A stretch of DNA of 64,000 nucleotides from CAZDVQ01 sp964508975 (lineage in GTDB: Bacteria > Bacteroidota > Bacteroidia > Chitinophagales > Saprospiraceae), in the NCBI GenBank assembly GCA_964508975.1, contig CAZDVQ010000010.1, positions 32,854-96,853 of the forward strand, written 5' to 3'. A model generated the notes under the pieces. It saw only the letters and a program-made list of their open reading frames with translations. It was not told where the DNA came from and made no database searches. Numbering within the stretch: position 1 is the stretch's first letter; every line of letters begins with the position of its first letter. The position numbers were made by a program, and so were the translations under genes. Of the stretch, positions 23,762 through 31,028 are shown piece by piece.

Positions 23762-25726
23762 TTTCCACTTGCTCTTAATCTCCGGCTTCTGCTTCGGCTT
23801 TTGACTAGGAGGTGGTGTTTTAGCGCCTCCTTTTGGCGGTGGCGGCGTATTTGATTTATGTTGCTGCTGTTGCGGTGGTGGCGTACCTTGTCTTTTGCCT
23901 AAAAGCTTGTCCACCAAATCCTTGCGATTAATTTTCAGCAAACGCTCTTTGATCCATTTCTGCATTTCCGGTTTATACCAGAAGAAAAAGCGGTTTTGGT
24001 TTTGCTTTTCCTCGGGTGTTTTCGGGGTTTTGATGGGCTGCAAGGTGTAGGGGTGCACGCCAGTGTAATAAATCACTTCCGACACCGTCATGGGCGTGGG
24101 CGTAAAGTCTTGCACTTGCTCCAACTGGAAACCCATGTCCTTGGTTTCAGCAGCCAAGTTGGCCATATCTTCTTCCTCGCAACCGGGGTGCGACGAGATG
24201 AAATAAGGAATAAGCGGTTGTTTGAGGTTATACTTGGCCGAGATTTTATCGTATTTCTCCTTGAACAGCTTGAAATACTTGAACGATGGCTTCCGCATCA
24301 CCTTCAGGGTATTGTCGGAGGTGTGTTCAGGGGCTACTTTCAAACGACCACACACGTGGCGGGTCACGAGTTGCTCGATGTACTCGTCGTGGTTGCCATC
24401 CTGGTTGTTCTTGTTGAAATCATCTACCAGCAGGTCATAGCGCACGCCTGAGCCTACAAAAGCCTTTTTAACCTTTGGGTTTGCGTCCACGGCCTTGTAA
24501 ATTTCGGTCAGGGCCTTGTGCGAGGTATCCAGGTTATTACAGATAACCGGGTGGATACAGCTTGGGCTAGAGCAACGGGCACAAATCGACTCGTCTTTAC
24601 CTTTCATGCGGTACATGTTGGCCGACGGGCCGCCCAAGTCCGAGATATAACCCTTGAACTCGGGGTGGTTCACCACTTCCTCCACCTCTTTCAAGATAGA
24701 TTCTGGCGAGCGCGACGCGATAAACTTGCCCTGGTGTGCCGAGATAGTACAGAAAGAGCAGCCACCAAAGCAACCACGGTGCATGTTAATCGAGAACTTA
24801 ATCATCTCGTAGGCGGGAATAGCGCCACGGTTTTTATACTTGGGGTGGGGTAGGCGGGTGTAAGGCAGGTCAAACGACTTGTCCATTTCCTTTTCTGTCA
24901 TGGTCACGTACGGCGGGTTGATGACCAGAGTCTTTTTGCCTACACCTTGTGTGATACGGCGGGCCTGCCACTTGTTCGACTCCACCTCAACAATCTTGAA
25001 GTTAGCCGCGTATTTAATTTTATCTTGCAAGCAAACCTCGTGGCTAGATAAGGCCACATCTTCCCAGTTGTTGTAGCTGGGCAATGGTTTATCGTTATCG
25101 TGCAGGTACGCAATTTGGTTAATGTTGCGGAGCTTCTCGATGGGCACGCCTTTTTTAACGAGGCGCAGCAGGTCGCGAAGCGGTTGTTCGCCCATGCCGT
25201 ATACCAGCACATCGGCGCCAGAATCCACGAGGATAGAGGGCATGAGGCGGTCTTGCCAGTAATCGTAGTGGGTTACGCGGCGCAGCGATGCCTCGATACC
25301 ACCCAGCACCACGGGCACATCGGGGTAAATTTCCTTGAGGATTTTGGTGTATACAGAGGTCGCGTAATCGGGTCTAAAGCCAGCTTGCCCACCGGGCGTG
25401 TACGAGTCGGTAGAGCGCAGGCGTTTATTGGCGGTATAGTGGTTCACCATCGAGTCCATGCAGCCCGAGGTAACACCGAAAAAGTATTTAGGGCGACCAA
25501 ATTTCTTGAAATCACGCCAATCGTCGCGCCAGTTCGGTTGGGCGATGATGGCTACTTTAAAGCCTTCGCTTTCGATAATTCGGCCGATGACGGCGGTACC
25601 AAAAGCGGGGTGATCCACGTATGCATCGCCCGAGACGATGATTACATCCAGCTCGTCCCAGCCACGGTTTTCAACTTCTTTGGCCGTAATCGGCATCCAG
25701 TCGGTTATCGGTCGTTCTTGATTCAT
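23759..25726 (-). CDS. ygiQ: YgiQ family radical SAM protein (UPF0313)
   Basis: 655 residues. The N-terminal cobalamin-binding-like domain runs from about residue 25 to 190, and the radical SAM core carries the RGCFGGCSFC motif (C319, C323 and C326) that holds a 4Fe-4S cluster. Family-specific blocks include GGPSANMYRMKGKD, HVCGRLKVAPEHTSDNTL and LIPYFISSHPGC. The C-terminal 50 residues are a proline-, glutamine- and lysine-rich tail. YgiQ homologues are widespread and no reaction has been proven. A cysteine group (CARCSSPSCIHP) may bind another cluster. The frame closes at the shared terminator. Confidence 0.92.
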   Translation of the reverse strand: MNQERPITDWMPITAKEVENRGWDELDVIIVSGDAYVDHPAFGTAVIGRIIESEGFKVAIIAQPNWRDDWRDFKKFGRPKYFFGVTSGCMDSMVNHYTANKRLRSTDSYTPGGQAGFRPDYATSVYTKILKEIYPDVPVVLGGIEASLRRVTHYDYWQDRLMPSILVDSGADVLVYGMGEQPLRDLLRLVKKGVPIEKLRNINQIAYLHDNDKPLPSYNNWEDVALSSHEVCLQDKIKYAANFKIVEVESNKWQARRITQGVGKKTLVINPPYVTMTEKEMDKSFDLPYTRLPHPKYKNRGAIPAYEMIKFSINMHRGCFGGCSFCTISAHQGKFIASRSPESILKEVEEVVNHPEFKGYISDLGGPSANMYRMKGKDESICARCSSPSCIHPVICNNLDTSHKALTEIYKAVDANPKVKKAFVGSGVRYDLLVDDFNKNNQDGNHDEYIEQLVTRHVCGRLKVAPEHTSDNTLKVMRKPSFKYFKLFKEKYDKISAKYNLKQPLIPYFISSHPGCEEEDMANLAAETKDMGFQLEQVQDFTPTPMTVSEVIYYTGVHPYTLQPIKTPKTPEEKQNQNRFFFWYKPEMQKWIKERLLKINRKDLVDKLLGKRQGTPPPQQQQHKSNTPPPPKGGAKTPPPSQKPKQKPEIKSKWK

Positions 25727-25862
25727 GGTGCGAAGATAAACAGTAAGTGTAATAAAATAGAACAGCGCAGCTTTTATTTAGTTTAATTCTAGTTAGGGGT
25801 TTGTGTTTTACATTGCGGCAATGCATCGTTTGTTCATTTCATCATTTACTCAATTATTCTAT

Positions 25863-25988
25863 TGGGCGTGCCCCTCACCATCTTCGGTGGATTCGGGTCG
25901 CTACGTTGCGCGGCTCGCTGACCGCTCGGCCCTGCGCCCTTTGGGCTTGGTCTGGCCCTGCGGGCCACCGCTGCACATCGCTCACGCG
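25863..25988 (+). repeat. Family A GC-rich hairpin element, copy A10 (interrupted by MITE 2)
   Basis: Plus-orientation copy opening TGGGCGTGCCCCTC and containing GGTCTGGCCCTGCGGGCCA-like hairpins and a GCACATCGCTCACGCG end. The MITE has inserted in this end, which is duplicated at 26273-26285. Confidence 0.75.
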
Positions 25989-26272
25989 CAATGCCATTAA
26001 GCGTTAATTATTTTGTTTGTTTTTCAGCATTTTTCGGCCAAAGTAACCACCCCGTCTGCTGCGCTACACGCTTTGCGTTCCGCTTGCATCCACCCCTCCT
26101 TGAAAAGGAGGGGAGCTCATGCCTTGCTATAAATATTTGATTTACAGATATTTAAAAGAACAAGCCAAGTTCCCCTCCTTTTCAAGGAGGGGTGGATGCG
26201 CACAGGGTGTTTTACACCTTGTAGCGCAGACGGGGTGGTTATAAATTCGAGAAAAATTAACGCTTAATGGCA
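25989..26272. mobile_element. MITE copy 2 with 13-bp target duplication
   Basis: 284 bp, near-identical to the copy at 7573-7859 except for the loss of the last three bases of the right terminal repeat (it ends TGGCA rather than TGGCATTG). The flanking direct repeats CATCGCTCACGCG (25976-25988 and 26273-26285) are the target duplication. Internal structure and lack of a coding frame are the same. The near identity of both copies suggests recent movement. Confidence 0.9.
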
Positions 26273-26506
26273 CATCGCTCACGCGAGTAGTGTGCTGGTG
26301 GGGCAGTGTTTTAGCTTGGCTAGTACTTTGAAATATAATTTAACCATAAAATGAGGGAGGGTTTGGTTTTTTGGGTGACAATTAACTTAGTAAAAAAGAG
26401 AATTAGAAAAATGAATATTGTAAATTTGCACGATTGGATAATTTGAATTAGCCTGTGTTTAAAATGTTACGCGAAATTTATCCCTTAAAGTATCAGGGCA
26501 CTTACA

Positions 26507-27286
26507 ATGAATTTATTCTTTGATTTAAAACTTGCGGATGGTTTTAGAAATAACTCTCAAATAGCTAGAATTCTAACTGAAAATTGGGTTCTAAATAATT
26601 CTTATTGTCCAAGTTGCGGAAACACGTCACTTAATGACTTTGAAAATAATAGGCCGGTTGCTGATTTCTACTGCAAAAAATGTTCAGAAGAATTTGAGTT
26701 AAAAAGTAAAAGCGGAAAGCTAACCAATACCATTCCTGATGGAGCATATTCTACAATGATTGAAAGAATAAGCTCGGAAAACAATCCTAACTTTTTCTTC
26801 CTTTCCTACACTAAGGACTGGAGCGTAGATAACTTTTTGATTATTCCAAAGCAATTTTTCACAGAAGGAATTATCATTAAACGACCACCATTGGCATCAA
26901 GTGCAAAAAGGGCTGGTTGGGTAGGTTGTAATATTGATATTGCCAATATAGCTGAATCAGGGAAGGTTTTTTTAGTTAAAAACTCCAAAATTGTCGAGCC
27001 TGAAGCCGTTACTAAATCTTTCAACAAAACGATATTTCTAAGGCAAAAATCAAGTGATGCGAAAGGATGGATATTGGATATTATGAAGTGTGTTGATGAA
27101 ATTAAGCCAGATGTATTCAATCTTGATGAATTATATAAATTTGAACCAAATTTAAAACTGAAATATCCAAATAATAACTTTATTAGAGATAAAATCAGAC
27201 AACAACTTCAAGTACTTCGTGATAAGGGATTCGTTGAGTTTGTTGGTCGCGGTCAATACAAAAAGTTAAAAAATGAAAACATTTAA
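26507..27286 (+). CDS. dpnC: DpnI-type methyl-directed restriction endonuclease
   Basis: 259 residues, with an extremely close residue-by-residue fit to DpnI of Streptococcus pneumoniae, which cuts GATC when the adenine is methylated. Zinc-binding pairs are C34/C37 and C56/C59. The PD-(D/E)xK active site is D53, E64 and K66, at the numbers known for DpnI. W138 (in KRAGWVGCN), which in DpnI contacts the methyl groups, is kept. The C-terminal 75 residues form a winged-helix domain that also reads methylated DNA (IRDKIRQQLQVLRDKGFVEFVGRGQYKKL). The gene is AT-rich compared with its neighbours and overlaps the next gene by 14 bases. No DNA methyltransferase lies nearby, as expected for this modification-dependent type. 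A TAAATTTG box at 26421 may be its promoter. Confidence 0.97.
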   Translation: MNLFFDLKLADGFRNNSQIARILTENWVLNNSYCPSCGNTSLNDFENNRPVADFYCKKCSEEFELKSKSGKLTNTIPDGAYSTMIERISSENNPNFFFLSYTKDWSVDNFLIIPKQFFTEGIIIKRPPLASSAKRAGWVGCNIDIANIAESGKVFLVKNSKIVEPEAVTKSFNKTIFLRQKSSDAKGWILDIMKCVDEIKPDVFNLDELYKFEPNLKLKYPNNNFIRDKIRQQLQVLRDKGFVEFVGRGQYKKLKNENI

Positions 27287-27590
27287 AATTGAAATACAAG
27301 AGCTACTGGCTAGGGTAGTCGATGTAGAGGCTATTGATTTAGATGATGCTATATCAAAGCTTAATGACCAATATGAAAACGAAGAAATAGTACTTGACTA
27401 TGATGATTTTGTTGCGGTCGATTTTATTGAGATTAACGCTCAATCTCAAAAAGATGAAATCAATATACTAGCTAAAGATGTTTTGGAATATATTTTTAGC
27501 ACCGAACACGGCTGGGTTGAAAAAATGGAAAACGCTGAGAGTCTCATTTCTGAAAAACTGGCTAGAGTTAAATCTTTAATGAGTCTATAG
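27273..27590 (+). CDS. dpnD: DpnD/PcfM family protein
   Basis: 105 residues. The first 50 residues (MKTFKIEIQELLARVVDVEA, then DDAISKLNDQYENEEIVLDYDDFVAVDF) match the DpnD/PcfM domain, a small beta-alpha unit encoded with DpnI in the pneumococcal restriction cassette. The C-terminal half is a helical extension of unknown role. Its function has not been established in any host. The start lies inside the last codons of dpnC (14-base overlap), which suggests translational coupling. Confidence 0.9.
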   Translation: MKTFKIEIQELLARVVDVEAIDLDDAISKLNDQYENEEIVLDYDDFVAVDFIEINAQSQKDEINILAKDVLEYIFSTEHGWVEKMENAESLISEKLARVKSLMSL

Positions 27591-27697
27591 ATTGAATGAG
27601 TTGTGTTGATTTTGGGATTGCCGTTTAGTTCTACTGGTTCCGAATGCATAAAATAAAATCAAAGTTCCCCACCTTCATCCCCCCCCCCCCAACCCAC

Positions 27698-28267
27698 ATG
27701 ACACAAGAACCCATACTGCACTTTGAAACTAGGGCCGAATGGAGGGCTTGGCTAGAGCATAATTTTGATACACAGCAGGCTGCCTGGCTGGTATATGCTA
27801 AAAAAGCATCGGGTAAACACCGCATTGCATACAATGATGCCGTGGAAGAAGCCCTTTGCTTCGGCTGGATAGATAGCACCGTCAAGTCCTTGGACGAGGA
27901 GCACACCATGCAGCGTTTTACCCCGAGAAACCCCAAAAGTTCTTTTTCACAACCCAATATAGAGCGACTCAAATGGTTATCCAACAATGGTTTAATTCAT
28001 AGTTCCGTGCTTGATAAAGTTCAGGCAGTTATAGCCCAAAGCTTTGTCTTCCCGAAGGATATTCTAGATGCATTACAAAAAGATAAAGCTACCTGGGATA
28101 ATTATGTAAAGTTCTCGGAGTCCTATAAACGCATTCGGGTGGCCTATATTGACAGCGCTAGAAAAAGGCCGGAGGAGTTTGCCAAGCGTCTCGCTAACTT
28201 TATAGAAAAAACACACGACAATAAATTGATTGCTGGCTTTGGCGGGATTGATAAGTACTATACTTAA
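27698..28267 (+). CDS. YdeI/OmpD-associated family protein
   Basis: 189 residues from the ATG at 27698 (MTQEPILHFETRAEWRAWLEHNF). An upstream ATG in the same frame would translate the poly-C tract and is unlikely. The blocks WLVYAKKASGKHRIAYNDAVEEALCFGWID, QRFTPRNPKSSFSQPNIERLKWL and the C-terminal RIRVAYIDSARKRPEEFAKRLANF are the YdeI signature. Family members have been linked to resistance to antimicrobial peptides or bacteriocins, but mechanism is unclear. A run of 12 C lies 10-25 bases upstream of the start, see findings. Confidence 0.9.
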   Translation: MTQEPILHFETRAEWRAWLEHNFDTQQAAWLVYAKKASGKHRIAYNDAVEEALCFGWIDSTVKSLDEEHTMQRFTPRNPKSSFSQPNIERLKWLSNNGLIHSSVLDKVQAVIAQSFVFPKDILDALQKDKATWDNYVKFSESYKRIRVAYIDSARKRPEEFAKRLANFIEKTHDNKLIAGFGGIDKYYT

Positions 28268-28326
28268 GTGGCGCTATTTGTAGCTGCCCGTAGGGCAGGG
28301 TAAAGAGATGTGCCCTAATCATTTAC

Positions 28327-28426
28327 TTGTGGGACTTTGGCGACTCCTGTGCGACATTACTGCGATAATAGCCAAATCCTAGGTACATCGCTTGTCCAGG
28401 TCCTTAATGTCGCACAAGTCCCACAA
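28327..28426. repeat. 100-bp inverted repeat element
   Basis: The right arm TAATGTCGCACAAGTCCCAC (28405-28424, followed by AA) matches the reverse complement of the left arm TTGTGGGACTT plus TGTGCGACATTA, in which 10 extra bases (TGGCGACTCC) are inserted. The 45-bp centre carries no ORF. It may be a small non-autonomous element or an RNA hairpin. Neither can be decided from one copy. Confidence 0.5.
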
Positions 28427-28472
28427 TATGTAGCTGAATGGCGAGCAAAGCTGTTGTGCCACCGCAATGCTT

Positions 28473-28580
28473 CGCGTTAGCTGGCCGGAGGGCGCCGCGC
28501 AGCGGCGGTGCGCAGCACGGAGCGATTAGCGAACCCCGTAGGACAGCGGCGACGCCAGCGGCGGCGCAACGCCCAAAAAG
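28473..28580 (-). repeat. Family A GC-rich hairpin element, copy A11
   Basis: Minus-orientation copy starting GCGTTAGCTGGCCGGAGGGC with the core GGTGCGCAGCACGGAGCG and ending AACGCCCAAAAAG. It is followed by an AT-rich stretch of AATGATGAAA-type repeats. Confidence 0.8.
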
Positions 28581-28737
28581 AAAAAATGATGAAAGGAAAA
28601 AATGATTAAACGATGAAATGAGTAAAGAGCAAACGATGGTTTTGGAAATTTTGCTTACCTTCGATTTTGAGTATTGCCATGTAGTACATGGTTTATCACG
28701 GGTCTAATTAATTAATGGCCGAAAAGTTAACACTTTC

Positions 28738-29487
28738 ATGAAACAACACCCACGTCACATATTCATAGTACTCGTCCTGCCTTGTTTTTTGATGCATTGC
28801 AGTAACCCGCCCGATAAACTATCGGAAACCAATGATATAGCCCTTGCTGCTCAAGACAGCCCCAGCGTAGTTGTTTCGCCCGATTCTGCCGATCCTATTC
28901 ATGCGAAAGCGATTGACCAAGCAGTTGCTAAAAAGCCTGAAAAAAAGACTTTCCGCGTCAAATCATTTGAAACGAGCTATACCTGGGAAGGCAAGCAGTA
29001 CCGCATGAAAGTGGACGAAAATGTGCTGGGCCTGGTTAAAAACCATACGGATGTACTCAGCGTGTCGGACGAGGTGTTTTACCGGATGTTCCCCGACGGG
29101 CATTTTGGGGCCGAGATGTGCTACTACACGGCTATGCCTGCTGGGCAACATCGTAAATACCAGCAATTAGCCCGCAGTATCGGTTTCGATGATATTGCGT
29201 ACCGCTGTTTTGTGGAGCATAATGGCACAACATCCGGCCAACTCTTGATGCCAAGCCTCACTGTGCGCTTCAACGATAGATTGCAGGATGAAGTGGATCA
29301 AATCCTGCAAAACGACAAGATTGCTTCCGTCATATATGTTGAGGTGCTCAACACCTACACGGTTTTCCCGAAAAGTATTGCCGCCGCAGATATTGTGAAA
29401 CTGCACAACTGGCTCTCCTCGTTTGAGCGAACGGATGTAAGTTATAATTTTGGCTCTTGTGATAATAATGATGTGCCGTATGATTAA
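28738..29487 (+). CDS. Lipoprotein of unknown function
   Basis: 249 residues. The signal peptide ends in CFLMHCSNPP, a plausible lipobox with Cys21 lipidated. A disordered linker to about residue 75 leads to a compact domain with YTWEGKQYRMKVDENVLGLVK, then MFPDGHFGAEMCYYTAMPAGQHRKYQQLARSIGF and the cysteine-containing tail SSFERTDVSYNFGSCDNN. No known family is recognised. The upstream TTGCTTACCTTCG sequence at about 28653-28665 may contain its -7 box. It is not part of an operon. Confidence 0.7.
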   Translation: MKQHPRHIFIVLVLPCFLMHCSNPPDKLSETNDIALAAQDSPSVVVSPDSADPIHAKAIDQAVAKKPEKKTFRVKSFETSYTWEGKQYRMKVDENVLGLVKNHTDVLSVSDEVFYRMFPDGHFGAEMCYYTAMPAGQHRKYQQLARSIGFDDIAYRCFVEHNGTTSGQLLMPSLTVRFNDRLQDEVDQILQNDKIASVIYVEVLNTYTVFPKSIAAADIVKLHNWLSSFERTDVSYNFGSCDNNDVPYD

Positions 29488-29492
29488 ATTTA

Positions 29493-29609
29493 GGGGGCGC
29501 CCCGGTGTGCTTTGCACACCGTCGCTATGCTCCGGGGCTCGCTATTCGCTCGGCCCGCGTTGCGGTCTGGCCTTCGGCCACCCCTTCGCAGCGCTGGCGC
29601 AACAGCTAA
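29493..29609 (+). repeat. Family A GC-rich hairpin element, copy A12
   Basis: Plus-orientation copy opening GGGGGCGCCCCGGTGTGCTTTG. It contains GGTGTGCTTTGCACACC and a GGCCTTCGGCC hairpin. It begins a few bases after the stop of the lipoprotein gene. Confidence 0.75.
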
Positions 29610-29629
29610 TACCAATATTGCCTAGAATT

Positions 29630-29745
29630 GGTGATTTTACCCACTTTCAGCCCTTTACCCATTTTTACCTGCTTAGGAAAATGGTGATTTTACCCTTTTT
29701 CGCCCATTTTCAGCCCTTTACCCATTTTTACCTGTTTAGGAAAAT
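29630..29745 (+). repeat. Imperfect direct repeat (two units of 53 and 63 bp)
   Basis: Two adjacent copies of a pyrimidine-rich unit that starts GGTGATTTTACCC, contains CAGCCCTTTACCCATTTTTA and ends TTAGGAAAAT. The second copy has an extra TTTTTCGCCC-like insert. Function is not seen. It lies between family A copy A12 and the aminotransferase gene. Confidence 0.8.
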
Positions 29746-29764
29746 AGCTGAAAGCTATTTTCCT
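29738..29764 (+). promoter_or_regulatory. Strong hairpin upstream of aminotransferase operon
   Basis: Perfect 12-bp arms AGGAAAATAGCT and AGCTATTTTCCT around the loop GAA. A TACTTTCG box, a possible -7 element, follows at about 29773, so the hairpin probably lies in promoter DNA rather than in the message. Confidence 0.45.
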
Positions 29765-29806
29765 AAACTTTACCTACTTTCGCGGCGGATTAAAACTTGA
29801 AAAGCC

Positions 29807-31018
29807 ATGCCACAAATTTCACGACGCGGCAGCGAAATGCCCGCTTCCCCTATCCGTAAACTTGTTCCTTTTGCCGAGGCCGCCAAAGCCCGCGGTGTTA
29901 AAATTTATCACCTCAATATTGGCCAACCCGATATTAAAACGCCACCAGCTGCCCTGGAGGCCGTGCGCAACGCTAAAATTGAAGTGTTGGAATATAGCCA
30001 CTCGGCTGGTTTTGAATCCTACCGCCGTAAACTCACCGGCTATTACAAAAGCATCGGCGTTAACGTTGACCACACCGAAATCATGATTACCACCGGTGGC
30101 TCTGAAGCCCTGTTGTTTGGCATGATGAGCTGCTTAAATGCTGGCGATGAAGTAATTGTACCCGAACCTTTTTACGCCAATTACAACGGTTTTGCCCGTG
30201 CTGGCGATATCGTGGTTAAACCCATCACCGCTCGCATCGAAGATGGTTTTGCCTTGCCGCCCATGTCGGATTTTGAAGCCTGTATTACCCCTAAAACCAA
30301 GGCTATCCTCATTTGTAACCCAGGTAATCCAACGGGTTGTTTGTACTCGCGCGAGGAATTGGAGCAATTGAAAGACATCGTATTACGCCATGACCTTTTC
30401 TTGTTTGCCGACGAGGTGTATCGTGAGTTTTGCTATGATGGACAAAGCTTTACCTCTATCATGCAGTTGGAAGGCTTGGAGCAAAATGCCATTATAGTTG
30501 ATTCTATTTCAAAACGTTACAGCGCTTGTGGCGCTCGTATTGGTGCTTTGGTGACACATAATAAAGATGTGTACAATGCCGCGATGAAATTTGCACAAGC
30601 GCGTTTAAGTCCGCCAACCCTGGAGCAAATCCTCGGTGAAGCAACCTTGGATACGCCCAATTCATACATCGAAGAGGTAATTGAAGAGTATAGCTCACGC
30701 CGCGACATCATGGTGGAAGGGCTCCGTAGTATCCCGGGTGTGGTTTGCCCTAACCCAGGTGGTGCCTTTTACGCGATGGTTAAACTCCCCATCGACGACT
30801 CAGACAAATTCTGCCAATGGATGCTCGAATCCTTTAACCACAACGGCGAAACCGTAATGATGGCCCCAGGCACAGGATTCTATGCCACACCAGGCCTCGG
30901 TAAACAAGAAGTTCGCATCGCGTACGTCTTGAAAAAAGAAGACCTGAAAGCCGCCATTACTGTGTTGGCCGAAGGTTTGAAAGCATATCAATCGGTTATG
31001 GCTGCTGCATCGGCATAA
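29807..31018 (+). CDS. Class I/II PLP-dependent aminotransferase
   Basis: 403 residues of the AspB-like family I fold. Key marks are NPGNPTG at 171-177, ADEVY at 201-205 (D202 holds the pyridine nitrogen of PLP), the catalytic lysine K236 in SISKRYSACGARIG, and R244. The substrate cannot be set by sequence. Aspartate or aromatic amino acids are typical. The imidazolonepropionase gene begins 10 bases after its stop, so it is probably co-transcribed and may use histidine-derived or glutamate-linked substrates. This is inference. Confidence 0.92.
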   Translation: MPQISRRGSEMPASPIRKLVPFAEAAKARGVKIYHLNIGQPDIKTPPAALEAVRNAKIEVLEYSHSAGFESYRRKLTGYYKSIGVNVDHTEIMITTGGSEALLFGMMSCLNAGDEVIVPEPFYANYNGFARAGDIVVKPITARIEDGFALPPMSDFEACITPKTKAILICNPGNPTGCLYSREELEQLKDIVLRHDLFLFADEVYREFCYDGQSFTSIMQLEGLEQNAIIVDSISKRYSACGARIGALVTHNKDVYNAAMKFAQARLSPPTLEQILGEATLDTPNSYIEEVIEEYSSRRDIMVEGLRSIPGVVCPNPGGAFYAMVKLPIDDSDKFCQWMLESFNHNGETVMMAPGTGFYATPGLGKQEVRIAYVLKKEDLKAAITVLAEGLKAYQSVMAAASA

Positions 31019-31028
31019 AATTCAAACT

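Noticed and set aside
25100..25786. A 228-residue plus-strand frame opposite ygiQ
   Set aside because: It lies antisense to the conserved ygiQ coding region and has the histidine- and valine-rich composition typical of antisense shadows.
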